55,180 nucleotides of DNA, from NCBI GenBank assembly GCA_902627325.1, contig CACOIM010000005.1, positions 1-55,180 on the forward strand, in the 5' to 3' direction. The notes below the pieces were generated by a model that was not told the origin of the DNA, did no database searches, and was given only the letters and a program-made list of their open reading frames with translations. Source of the DNA: an uncultured Prochlorococcus sp. (GTDB taxonomy: Bacteria; Cyanobacteriota; Cyanobacteriia; PCC-6307; Cyanobiaceae). Positions 47,417 through 55,180 of this stretch are shown here, one piece after another. The position numbers and the translations under genes were made by a program. The stretch's first letter is position 1; every line of letters starts with the position of its first letter.

Positions 47417-48397
47417 TTAATTGATATTACATCTTGGTAACTTTGCTAACTTAAGAATGTCTTTAAGTGATTTTGCATAGCTCTTTAACCCAAAGGTCTC
47501 AGGATTTGCAATGGGTTTGTGATCAAAATTATATTTATTAATACTGAAGTTATCCCAACTTGTAGTTTGAATAGGCAATACTTTTAATAAAAACTTTATA
47601 ATTGGTTTGTTAATCTTTAGTGCAAAATATCTTTTGATTCCATAATTCTTTATAAGAGTAAGGATTGCTTCATCAATAGTTATGAAGTTTTGACCTAGGA
47701 TGTATTGTTTAAATCCATAATCACTCTTATCAGTACTTTTTATTAGAAATCCACATATTTGTGCGATATCTTTAGCATGAATAAAATGGAATTTTGCATC
47801 AATTTTTAAAAATCTTGCAATCCAAAGCCACCGTTTTGCTTGTTTGAGTCCCTCTGTTAAATAACTTACTGGATACCTACTCTTCCCCTTTAGAGTTCCT
47901 CCAAATACCAATGTGGGAAATACTACACATGTTTTTTTTGCAAATGAACTTTTTCTAAGATTTTCATAACACTGATATTTTGTTTGAATATATTCTGTAC
48001 CGTAAATTAATGATTCACGCATTAATTCTGCTTTATTGTTTAGTAGGCTCGCGGTTGAAAAATAAATTATTTTTTCTAATATATTTTTTTTGAGTAATCC
48101 AAGAAGTTCTTCAAATGCAGTTACATTGACTTCATATGCTCTTTTCTTTCCTCCCCAAGCTGTAGCTGTATGGATTAAGTAATTAATCTCTTTTAATTCT
48201 TTTTTGAATTTTTTGCAATCTCTAATATCGCAAGCTAATAAGGTAATTCTTTTATTTTTTTGAATTGATACAGGTAATTTATTAGGATCTCTTACCATTA
48301 GAAATAGTCGATAATTAGAATTTTTTAAAAACCAATCTATTAGATATTGTCCAACGCATCCATTTGAGCCAGTAATTAATAGTTTTTTATTTCTCAA
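47417..48397 (-). CDS. NAD-dependent epimerase/dehydratase-like (extended SDR) protein
   Basis: 326 residues. The Rossmann motif LLITGSNGCVGQYLIDWFL is at the N-terminus; an ADxRD-type loop (LLACDIRDCKKF) and a YxxxK catalytic pair (TEYIQTKYQ) are present. It belongs to the extended SDR family that modifies sugar nucleotides, isoflavone-type or lipid-linked substrates. The substrate is unknown. It starts 6 bases after the hemE stop, so they are probably cotranscribed, although a functional link is not evident. Confidence 0.85.
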   Translation of the reverse strand: MRNKKLLITGSNGCVGQYLIDWFLKNSNYRLFLMVRDPNKLPVSIQKNKRITLLACDIRDCKKFKKELKEINYLIHTATAWGGKKRAYEVNVTAFEELLGLLKKNILEKIIYFSTASLLNNKAELMRESLIYGTEYIQTKYQCYENLRKSSFAKKTCVVFPTLVFGGTLKGKSRYPVSYLTEGLKQAKRWLWIARFLKIDAKFHFIHAKDIAQICGFLIKSTDKSDYGFKQYILGQNFITIDEAILTLIKNYGIKRYFALKINKPIIKFLLKVLPIQTTSWDNFSINKYNFDHKPIANPETFGLKSYAKSLKDILKLAKLPRCNIN

Positions 48398-48403
48398 AAT
48401 GAT

Positions 48404-49444
48404 TTAATAATGTAGAGATTTTCCGTATTCAAAAAAAGTTTTTGCACTTTCCTCTGGGGTCCCAGGTAAAATTCCATGTCCTAAATTAAGAATATATTTT
48501 CTACCTTGAGCCTTTGAAAAGGTTTCATCTATTCTATTTCTTATGGAATCTACATTGCCGAAAAGTATTCCAGGATCTACGTTACCTTGGATGCCAATAT
48601 TATTAGGAATCCTTTTAGAAGCCTCCTTAATATCTACTGTCCAATCTAAAGAAATAATATCAACGCCAGTACTAGCCATCCTTTCAATTACTCCTGCACT
48701 GCCTGATATATACAATATGATGGGAGTATCTGGGTATTCTTTTTTGACGATATCAATAACTTTCTTCTGATAAGGGCCTGCAAAAATATCATAATCTTGA
48801 GGGCTTAATTGACCTGCCCAAGAATCAAATATTTGAACAATCTGAGCTCCAGATTTTACTTGATACTTTAAATATTCACCTATGGATTTTGCAAAATGAT
48901 CAAGGAGATTATGCAGTAAATCAGGCTCTCTAAAAGCCATCGATTTTATAATGGAATAATTTTTACTACTTTTCCCTTCAACCACATATGCAGCAAGCGT
49001 CCAAGGGGCACCTACGAAACCGAGCAGTGTTGATCTATTTGCAATGTCTTTTCGAAGATTGGTAAGTACATCTCCAACAAAACTTAAACTTTCACTCGGA
49101 ATTAATTTTTTCAAGTTTTTTATTTGTTCAAAAGTTCTTATAGGATTCTCAATTAATGGACCTTTACTTTCCACTATTTCAAAATTTATCCCCATTCCAG
49201 GAAGAGGTGTAAGAATATCTGAGAAAAGTATCACTCCATCAGGCTTGAAAGCATGAAAAGGTTGCATTGAAATCTCATATGATAAATCTGGATTCTCAGA
49301 TCTTTCCCTAAAGCTTGGATACTTATCTCTTAAATCCCTATATATCTTCATATAACGACCAGCTTGACGCATCATCCAAACAGGAGGCCTTTCCACTTTC
49401 TGGCCTAAAGCGGTTCTTAGAAGCAACGGTAAATCTTTTCCCAT
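48404..49444 (-). CDS. hemE: Uroporphyrinogen decarboxylase
   Basis: 346 residues. Decarboxylates the four acetate groups of uroporphyrinogen III to give coproporphyrinogen III for heme and chlorophyll. The N-terminal [21 protein letters not shown] signature holds the substrate-binding Arg residues; [16 protein letters not shown] holds the catalytic Asp; [20 protein letters not shown] and [13 protein letters not shown] are typical. It is the first gene of a two-gene unit with the epimerase-like gene. Confidence 0.97.
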   Translation of the reverse strand: MGKDLPLLLRTALGQKVERPPVWMMRQAGRYMKIYRDLRDKYPSFRERSENPDLSYEISMQPFHAFKPDGVILFSDILTPLPGMGINFEIVESKGPLIENPIRTFEQIKNLKKLIPSESLSFVGDVLTNLRKDIANRSTLLGFVGAPWTLAAYVVEGKSSKNYSIIKSMAFREPDLLHNLLDHFAKSIGEYLKYQVKSGAQIVQIFDSWAGQLSPQDYDIFAGPYQKKVIDIVKKEYPDTPIILYISGSAGVIERMASTGVDIISLDWTVDIKEASKRIPNNIGIQGNVDPGILFGNVDSIRNRIDETFSKAQGRKYILNLGHGILPGTPEESAKTFFEYGKSLHY

Positions 49445-49557
49445 TTATATTATTAATAATGTTTTTAAATAAATCAAAAACTTTAACTTAAAAATACTAC
49501 AACGGGAAGATGATCAAAATCACTTTAAATTTAAATAAATAAATACTATTGAAAAAT

Positions 49558-51828
49558 TTAATCTGATATATTGGGCAAATATTTAAAAATACTTACGCTA
49601 AGAGGAGGTAAGGTAAGATCCAATGCATTTTCGTAGTTATGTATATTGAAATCTATCGTAAGTTTTCCACCAATATTACCCTGATTACTTCCACCATAAC
49701 GGGACGCATCAGAGTTAAATATCTCTTTGTAAAAGCCTTTTAAAGGAACTCCAATCTTATAGGTTTCATGTAAATTAGGAGTAAAGTTAGCTACTACTAC
49801 TAACCATTCATTTGTATTTGTTTCCCTTCTCATAAAACTAATAACAGAATTAGACCGATCCTCACAATCGATCCATTGGAATCCGTAGGGATCAAAGTCA
49901 TTTTTCCAAAGGGCCGGTTCAGATTTATAGAGTTTATTAAGATCATCAACTAAATTTCGTATACCTAAATGAGGTTGGAATTTTAACAACTCCCACTGAA
50001 GGTCGTCCCAAACATTCCATTCTGATCTCTGCCCGAATTCCATCCCCATAAAAATTGTTTTTTTGCCAGGATGCGTCCACATATAAGTTAGTAGAGCTCT
50101 CGTATTTGCATATTTCTTCCAATCATCACCTGGCATCTTGTGAAGCAAATGACTCTTACCATGAACTACTTCATCGTGACTTAAAGCAAGCATAAAGTTT
50201 TCTGTATAGTTATAAGTAATAGAAAAGGTGACGCTATTTTGATGAAATTGTCTAAACCATGGATCAATTTCAAAATAATCGAGCATATCATGCATCCAAC
50301 CCATATTCCATTTCAAGTTAAAACCAAGACCTCCAACATCAGTTGGTTTAGTTACCATAGGCCAAGTGGTTGATTCTTCTGCAATTGAGAGAGCACCAGG
50401 AAAGTGTTGAAATAATACATGATTAGCTTGTTGAAGGAATTTGACTGCCTCAATATTCTCATTACCACCATTTTCATTAGCTATCCACTCTCCATCAGGG
50501 CGAAGATAATCTCTATACAACATTGATGCAACAGCATCAACTCTTATCCCATCAATATGGAATTCTTCAAACCAGTAAACAAGATTTGCTACTAGGAAAT
50601 TTCTAACCTCATTACGACTGTAATTAAAAATTAGAGTTCCCCATTCTTTATGTTCACCTATCTTTGGATCAGCATGTTCATAAAGATGACATCCATCAAA
50701 GAAAGCAAGGCCATGTTTATCTTTTGGGAAATGTCCTGGAACCCAGTCTAGTATTACACCAATTTCTTCTTCATGACATTTGTTTATAAATTCCTTAAAT
50801 TCATTAGGGGTACCATATCTACTTGTTGGAGCATACCAACCCGTCACCTGATATCCCCATGAACCATCGAAGGGATGCTCTGAGATAGGCATTAACTCAA
50901 TATGTGTAAAACCTCTTTCCTTAACGTATGGAATCAGTTTTTTAGTTAATTCAGGATAAGTTAATAATCTTGATCCTGGTTTTAGATCAGCCGCAGGAAC
51001 TGGTTCCCTTCTGGATCCATTATTTTCAACATATGAATTTTCAGTTGATTCATGCATCCAACTACCAAGATGCATTTCATAAACAGATATTGGCTTATTT
51101 AATTGGTCACTAGAATCTCTATCCTTAATCCATGTTTTATCATTCCAATTAAAATTATTTAACTTTGAAATTATAGATCCATTTTGAGGTCTAACTTCGT
51201 GTAAAAAACCATATGGGTCAGACTTCTCGTAAATATGACCTTCTTGAGTTCGGATCTCATATTTATAAGTATCCCCTTCGTTCATAAGAGGCATAAATAG
51301 TTCCCATATTCCACCTAATCTTTTTTGCATTGGATGATGTCTACCGTCCCATGAATTGATGTCGCTAATAATTGAGATAGTTTTGGCGTTGGGAGCCCAA
51401 ATACAAAACATTACTCCTTTACTGCCATCCATTTCAGTGATGTGTGCCCCCATCTTCTTCCAAATGTGATGGTGATTCCCTTCAGCAAAAAGATGCCTAT
51501 CTATCTCACCCATCCATTCGTCTTTAAAAGCCCAGGGATCTAACTGTGTATGTTTAATGCCTCCTCTTAATACATTAATTGAGTAATTAGATTGAGGATC
51601 CTCTGGGACATATGCTTCAAAAAGCCACTTGTGATTTGGATTAGTTGTGGCAACTTCCTGATTTTTGAATAATATGCTTACTTGATCTGCCTCCGGCATC
51701 CAAACTCTAATAACCCATGAATTTTGAATTTGATGTGGACCTAAAATATTTAAAGGATTATCATTGCAACAATTTTCAAGGTTGAAGGCTTCTGATTTAA
51801 TCCAGTCTATTTGTAATGTGTTCGTCAT
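49558..51828 (-). CDS. glgB: 1,4-alpha-glucan branching enzyme
   Basis: 756 residues, GH13. Makes alpha-1,6 branches in glycogen. Two N-terminal carbohydrate modules (~1-110 and ~120-220, [22 protein letters not shown]), then the (beta/alpha)8 catalytic domain with [25 protein letters not shown] (nucleophile Asp), AEESTTW (acid Glu) and [14 protein letters not shown], and a C-terminal beta domain. A length of 750-770 is usual for cyanobacteria. A hydrolase gene lies upstream on the same strand after 55 bases. Confidence 0.97.
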   Translation of the reverse strand: MTNTLQIDWIKSEAFNLENCCNDNPLNILGPHQIQNSWVIRVWMPEADQVSILFKNQEVATTNPNHKWLFEAYVPEDPQSNYSINVLRGGIKHTQLDPWAFKDEWMGEIDRHLFAEGNHHHIWKKMGAHITEMDGSKGVMFCIWAPNAKTISIISDINSWDGRHHPMQKRLGGIWELFMPLMNEGDTYKYEIRTQEGHIYEKSDPYGFLHEVRPQNGSIISKLNNFNWNDKTWIKDRDSSDQLNKPISVYEMHLGSWMHESTENSYVENNGSRREPVPAADLKPGSRLLTYPELTKKLIPYVKERGFTHIELMPISEHPFDGSWGYQVTGWYAPTSRYGTPNEFKEFINKCHEEEIGVILDWVPGHFPKDKHGLAFFDGCHLYEHADPKIGEHKEWGTLIFNYSRNEVRNFLVANLVYWFEEFHIDGIRVDAVASMLYRDYLRPDGEWIANENGGNENIEAVKFLQQANHVLFQHFPGALSIAEESTTWPMVTKPTDVGGLGFNLKWNMGWMHDMLDYFEIDPWFRQFHQNSVTFSITYNYTENFMLALSHDEVVHGKSHLLHKMPGDDWKKYANTRALLTYMWTHPGKKTIFMGMEFGQRSEWNVWDDLQWELLKFQPHLGIRNLVDDLNKLYKSEPALWKNDFDPYGFQWIDCEDRSNSVISFMRRETNTNEWLVVVANFTPNLHETYKIGVPLKGFYKEIFNSDASRYGGSNQGNIGGKLTIDFNIHNYENALDLTLPPLSVSIFKYLPNISD

Positions 51829-51883
51829 GACTGGTTGTTATTAAGGATTAAGCTTATCAAATTTTCTAGTATTTTTATGAGAA

Positions 51884-53455
51884 TTATTTAAAAAATGGAT
51901 TGATTTTCATAATTGATTTTTTTAGATTGAAATTTAATGTGGTGATTTTGTGATCAATACTTGTATTTCCACCTCTAACTTTATTGTGACCAGAGTTTAC
52001 TCCAATTGCTGGCCACGCAGATGCTGATAGTGATAAGCGTAATTTACTCCCCTTCGTAATAGAAATATTTGTTGGGTGTAATTTGATTGTATAGTCCCTT
52101 TCAGTATCTTTAATGTTTTTTTTAATTCTTAGAAATCCAGTGGTAAATTGATTAATAATTTCTTCTCCTTCACTGATTAGTGATAATGCAACACATATAT
52201 CAAAACTTTCTTGATCACATGTTACAGAAGCATGTAATGTCGGAATGCCGGATAAGTGTATATTTTCTTTCAGATAATGTGTTTGAAAAACTGCTACATC
52301 TAATCTTTTATCTATATTAATTCTATTAAATAAGCCTGGATTTTTCCCTAAATGTCCTCCCTCTGATGGTACTGGGCGCCAAGGATCATGCACAATTGAG
52401 ACAAATCCAGAACTCTTTGAATTCATTGATAAACTTCCATCTTTTATTTCAAAATTAGCATTTCCATTACTTTCTAATCCAAACTCATAATTTAATGGAA
52501 GCTGTTCAATGCTTTCCCATCTTTTGAGAGAGACATTCCATATTATTTTATTTTTTTTGGTTACTTTTACTGTTGATTCATTTTCTTTTAAATGTTTTTC
52601 AAAGAAATTCAAAAGAGTGTTTTGTGAATCTTTCCACCAATTTAGATGTGATGAGTTACTAATAATTATTTCAGGATCGCCACCAATATTCTTTGACTGT
52701 TTGTAAAGATCTAAAGCTCCACGCAAGTGAGGATCCCAAATTCCACCAATAATAAGCATCGGCTGCCTTAACCAAGAATCAACAAACTTAATTTTTTCAA
52801 AATCTTTTTCCTCATCAAGAACATCTATCCATTTAATAATAAAATTATCTGGATCAAATTTTTGTATTAATTCCAAACCGTTGAATAAATGTCTATTTTC
52901 ATCTAGCGCTGATTTTATTGCTATCCATCCTTCTTTATTTTTGCAGCGTTTCATTTTTAGTGCTGCAATTTGCAAGCCCCATGTAATATTGTTATGCCAC
53001 CAAAAAGCACCACCATCAGAACACCAATGATTTTTTATATCCAAACCTGTCATCGCAGGGGATAAACAATCAGGAGGTTTTGTTAGATCTCTACCTGTTA
53101 GTTGGGTTAGGCCCTGATAAGAAAATCCATATAGACCTAGTTTGCCATTACATTCTTTTAGTGATCTAACCCATTCATGTGTCTCAGAGGTATCATTAGC
53201 TTCTTGGTAAAAACCTTTAAAGATTCCTTCTGAATCTCCTTGACCTCTCACATCTTGAATTACAACCATGTATCCTTTGGAGGCCCACCAAGTTGGGTGG
53301 GCATATGTAATCGTTGAAGCTATTTCTCTTCCATAAGGTTGTCTCATTAATAAAGCAGGCCAAGGACCTTCTTTATCAGGAAGCCAAATTCTTGAAATCA
53401 ACCTAACCCCATCAGATAACTTCATATGAGTATCGAAATATTTAGACGAAATCAT
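51884..53455 (-). CDS. CocE/NonD family hydrolase (X-Pro dipeptidyl-peptidase S15-like)
   Basis: 523 residues. Alpha/beta hydrolase: DGVRLISRIWLPDKEGPWPALLMRQPYGR near the start, the oxyanion/nucleophile region VIQDVRGQGDSEG and GLYGFSYQGLTQL (nucleophile Ser in GFSYQG), LIIGGIWDPHLRGALDLY for the acid and ISNSSHLNWW for the His. The C-terminal jelly-roll domain (~330-520) is the S15/CocE type (ISITKGSKLRLSLSASAWPAIGVN). Substrate unknown: esters or prolyl peptides. It starts 6 bases after a small secreted protein gene. Confidence 0.87.
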   Translation of the reverse strand: MISSKYFDTHMKLSDGVRLISRIWLPDKEGPWPALLMRQPYGREIASTITYAHPTWWASKGYMVVIQDVRGQGDSEGIFKGFYQEANDTSETHEWVRSLKECNGKLGLYGFSYQGLTQLTGRDLTKPPDCLSPAMTGLDIKNHWCSDGGAFWWHNNITWGLQIAALKMKRCKNKEGWIAIKSALDENRHLFNGLELIQKFDPDNFIIKWIDVLDEEKDFEKIKFVDSWLRQPMLIIGGIWDPHLRGALDLYKQSKNIGGDPEIIISNSSHLNWWKDSQNTLLNFFEKHLKENESTVKVTKKNKIIWNVSLKRWESIEQLPLNYEFGLESNGNANFEIKDGSLSMNSKSSGFVSIVHDPWRPVPSEGGHLGKNPGLFNRINIDKRLDVAVFQTHYLKENIHLSGIPTLHASVTCDQESFDICVALSLISEGEEIINQFTTGFLRIKKNIKDTERDYTIKLHPTNISITKGSKLRLSLSASAWPAIGVNSGHNKVRGGNTSIDHKITTLNFNLKKSIMKINPFFK

Positions 53456-53461
53456 ATGCAG

Positions 53462-53731
53462 TTACATCACATTCGGACAATGTATACCTATTACATAAAT
53501 AGAAAGGATTTCTGCATTAACGGGTGTTAGCTTGTTTTTTTTTGAAACGTAACTCACTGCTTCATCGGAACTAGCTGAAATACCTCTTTTATTTAATTCC
53601 TTAAATTTATTACACATTTCTATTGCATCTTTTGGATTTTTCTTAACGCTTTCCAAAAGATTAGATTGAGCATGAACAATATTCATACTTAGTAGAAAAA
53701 AGACTGAGAAATAAAGAGAATTTTTGATCAT
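53462..53731 (-). CDS. Small secreted protein, unknown
   Basis: 89 residues with a clear signal peptide (LYFSVFFLLSMNIVHAQ). The mature ~68 residues hold two cysteines (EMCNKFK and GIHCPNVM) that could form a disulfide, and a helical SSDEAVSYVSKKNKLTPVNAEILSIYVIG segment. Not recognised. It precedes the CocE-like gene by 6 bases and so is probably cotranscribed with it. Confidence 0.68.
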   Translation of the reverse strand: MIKNSLYFSVFFLLSMNIVHAQSNLLESVKKNPKDAIEMCNKFKELNKRGISASSDEAVSYVSKKNKLTPVNAEILSIYVIGIHCPNVM

Positions 53732-53785
53732 ATTATTAATCCTATTAAATTCTACAATAAAAAAAATCTTTTACAAAAAAAAACT

Positions 53786-54184
53786 CTAAACAAGATCTTT
53801 TGATTTTTTAATCCAATCTTTTAATACTTTTTGATTTAAATCTGACTTTGTTCTAACTCCCATTCTTCTCTCTAGTCTACCTATCTTTTGTTTTAAAGAA
53901 TATGGATTTAATGTTGATAAAGTTTTTAAAGACCCTATACCTGCATGCAAAAGTAAATAGGCTTGATGAGGTGTCAAATTTAATTCGATTATGAATAGTG
54001 CTATTGCTCTAATTTTTTTTAATCTACTTTCTGTACATAAAGATTTCTTTTGCAGAAGGTGACTTATATTCATGTCATTTAATTTGTGAATGCTTTCCCA
54101 AGTATTCAAATTATTACTTTTTAGAAATTCTTTCTCATGTCTAAAGTTTGAAGGAAGAATTTCCAAGTCACTAATCTTACTCAT
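53786..54184 (-). CDS. DUF4332-like helix-hairpin-helix protein
   Basis: 132 residues, all-alpha. LKSNNLNTWESIHKLNDMNISHLLQKKSLCTESRLKKIRAIA and LTPHQAYLLLHAGIGSLKTLSTLNPYSLKQKIGRLER look like two helix-hairpin-helix units of the DUF4332 group, which are presumed nucleic-acid or protein binding. No TM segments. Its start overlaps the end of the ycf51 gene by 8 bases, so translational coupling is expected. Confidence 0.75.
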   Translation of the reverse strand: MSKISDLEILPSNFRHEKEFLKSNNLNTWESIHKLNDMNISHLLQKKSLCTESRLKKIRAIALFIIELNLTPHQAYLLLHAGIGSLKTLSTLNPYSLKQKIGRLERRMGVRTKSDLNQKVLKDWIKKSKDLV

Positions 54185-54635
54185 CAGTTTTTGATTGCAT
54201 TAAAAAACTTTTTTCAATTTCGCCAAGAACAATAGGTTTACTAATACCTTCGGAAATCTTTTCAATAGCTCTGATTTTTATCTTTACTTTTTGACCAGAT
54301 CTACTTCCTCTTTTTAGATTTAATGATATCTGCTCTAATGTTGGTTCAACTGAAATCCCTTCAAAACCTTTATTCGCTTTGGCTATTATTAAATTCGTAC
54401 CATTATCATAGACTATTGGAGCATAAACAGCTCCTTCTACCTTGACGGTTTCAGTATAGCTTTGCAAAAAAGCCCAACTAAACAAAGATAATAAAAAAGA
54501 AAAAATTGTTGCTCCTGTCAAACGAAATTTTATTTTTAGATTAAAAAAAAATGTGATAACAGTTATCAAGAAAAGTATAATTCCTATAACACCAAATATT
54601 TTGGGGGTAGATTTTAATAGTTCAAAAAAAGACAT
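54177..54635 (-). CDS. ycf51: Ycf51 family membrane protein
   Basis: 152 residues. Two N-terminal TM helices (about 12-30 and 38-57) are followed by a soluble domain: VEGAVYAPIVYDNGTNLIIAKANKGFEGISVEPTLEQISLNL and GQKVKIKIRAIEKI. This matches the Ycf51 (DUF2518) family of cyanobacteria and red-algal plastids, function unknown. It is divergent from the TamB-like gene across about 64 bases and overlaps the downstream DUF4332-like gene. Confidence 0.82.
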   Translation of the reverse strand: MSFFELLKSTPKIFGVIGIILFLITVITFFFNLKIKFRLTGATIFSFLLSLFSWAFLQSYTETVKVEGAVYAPIVYDNGTNLIIAKANKGFEGISVEPTLEQISLNLKRGSRSGQKVKIKIRAIEKISEGISKPIVLGEIEKSFLMQSKTDE

Positions 54636-54699
54636 TGACTGGCCTTAATCATTTTAATTTCTTATATTTTGATAGCCTACTCTATTTTAGGATTCTATT

Positions 54700-55180
54700 T
54701 TGAAAAAGAATGAATCTTCTAGAATAAATAAAAAATTACTTACTGTTTCTGCAATATTTGCGGTGGGTTTTTCCTTCTTGAACGGTTTGGAAGAAATATC
54801 AAAAAATATTTATCACTCGAAAAAAAATAATCTAGAACAACAAATAGGTCTAAACATAAATAAAAAAGTTGATTTAGGAAGTTTTGCTGGTTTAAGTTTT
54901 TTAGGCTTTTCACTAGATAATTCAAAAATTATTGGTAACCAAACAGATGGATCAGAGCTTAAAGCAGATAATATTATAGTTAGGTTTATGCCTTTAAGAT
55001 CCTTTTTTGGTAGGAAATGGGTTTTTAATATAGATGCTCGCAAGCTAAATATTGTTCTGCAAGAAGATTTTAATAAAGTAGGAAAGAGAAATTTTGATCA
55101 AAAAAGGTTAGCTAAGAAAAATTTTAATTATGAGTTTTATTTTAATCTAAGAAATAAATCTGATATGCAGTTATATGGTC
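54700..55180 (+). CDS. Start of a TamB/DUF748-like protein, cut by the window end
   Basis: Absent from the ORF track because it has no stop before the window ends. From TTG 54700 (stop TAG at 54688-54690 in frame) it reads 160 codons: KKNESSRINKKLL, a TM helix (LLTVSAIFAVGFSFLNGL), then LEQQIGLNINKKVDLGSFAGLSFLGFSLDNSKI and ADNIIVRFMPLRSFFGRKW. A membrane anchor followed by this AsmA-like start is the hallmark of TamB (translocation and assembly module) proteins, which bridge the envelope. The two minus-strand ORFs listed here are its shadows. Without the rest, TamB is a good but not certain call. Confidence 0.72.
   Translation, partial: MKKNESSRINKKLLTVSAIFAVGFSFLNGLEEISKNIYHSKKNNLEQQIGLNINKKVDLGSFAGLSFLGFSLDNSKIIGNQTDGSELKADNIIVRFMPLRSFFGRKWVFNIDARKLNIVLQEDFNKVGKRNFDQKRLAKKNFNYEFYFNLRNKSDMQLYG

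Noticed and set aside
54740-55043. Two minus-strand ORFs at the window end
   Set aside because: Antisense to the open TamB-like frame; low-complexity translation and no start context.

Overview
The window is a compact, AT-rich piece of a marine picocyanobacterial chromosome. It is almost certainly a high-light-type Prochlorococcus. The evidence is an alpha-carboxysome operon with form IA Rubisco and a single csoS1, a light-dependent protochlorophyllide reductase beside the chlLBN genes, an acyl-ACP reductase/aldehyde deformylating oxygenase pair, NdhL, Ycf51 and plastocyanin. Spacers are very short and base composition is uniform. I see no insertion sequence, prophage, integrase, CRISPR array or compositional island, so this reads as core genome. 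The strain cannot be fixed from sequence alone.

Layout. (1) 1-3.3 kb: a small exported SNase-like protein (+), then on the minus strand a PgeF-type laccase-domain protein, a Tab2-like photosystem translation factor and a second S1-domain protein. (2) 3.4-8.8 kb, plus strand: creatininase-family hydrolase, the alkane pathway (ado, aar), accA, an SDR enzyme and folE. (3) 8.8-12.1 kb: trpF, a membrane M50-like protein whose HExxH reads HQIFH, a lipoate ligase-family protein and a small membrane protein. (4) 12.1-17.6 kb: por facing chlL-chlB-chlN, followed by an unrecognised 122-residue protein. (5) 17.7-26.3 kb, the carboxysome locus: csoS1D, rdgB (opposite strand), csoS1, rbcL, rbcS, csoS2, csoSCA, csoS4A, csoS4B and an acRAF-like protein. 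Its spacers hold several inverted repeats.

(6) 26.3-33.7 kb: DUF3136-like protein, ridA, gloB, hisG-ABC exporter-GNAT, a TIGR04282/TIGR04283-like pair, and dnaA. (7) 33.7-38.6 kb: GST-like protein, glutathione reductase, Ca2+/cation antiporter, pyrC. (8) 38.7-40.3 kb: tRNA-Leu(UAA), ndhL, DUF3007, trpA. (9) 40.4-44.3 kb: cyAbrB regulator, YciI-like protein, a sigma factor/DUF1232/HTH cluster, hisIE and a QueD-like protein with an altered zinc motif. (10) 44.4-54.6 kb, minus strand: clpB2, petE, an epimerase, hemE, glgB, a CocE/NonD hydrolase and three small proteins including Ycf51. (11) From 54.7 kb a gene absent from the ORF track runs off the end and looks like the start of a TamB-like protein.

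The genes mostly serve photoautotrophy: CO2 fixation, chlorophyll and heme synthesis, electron transport (plastocyanin, NdhL), lipid and alkane synthesis, glycogen branching, and His/Trp/pyrimidine synthesis. I found no clearly undescribed multi-gene system. The best leads are the altered M50 and QueD active sites, the palindrome/direct-repeat region upstream of csoS1, the intercistronic hairpins of the carboxysome operon, two mutually exclusive hairpins before trpA, and an HTH-like orphan between chlN and csoS1D.
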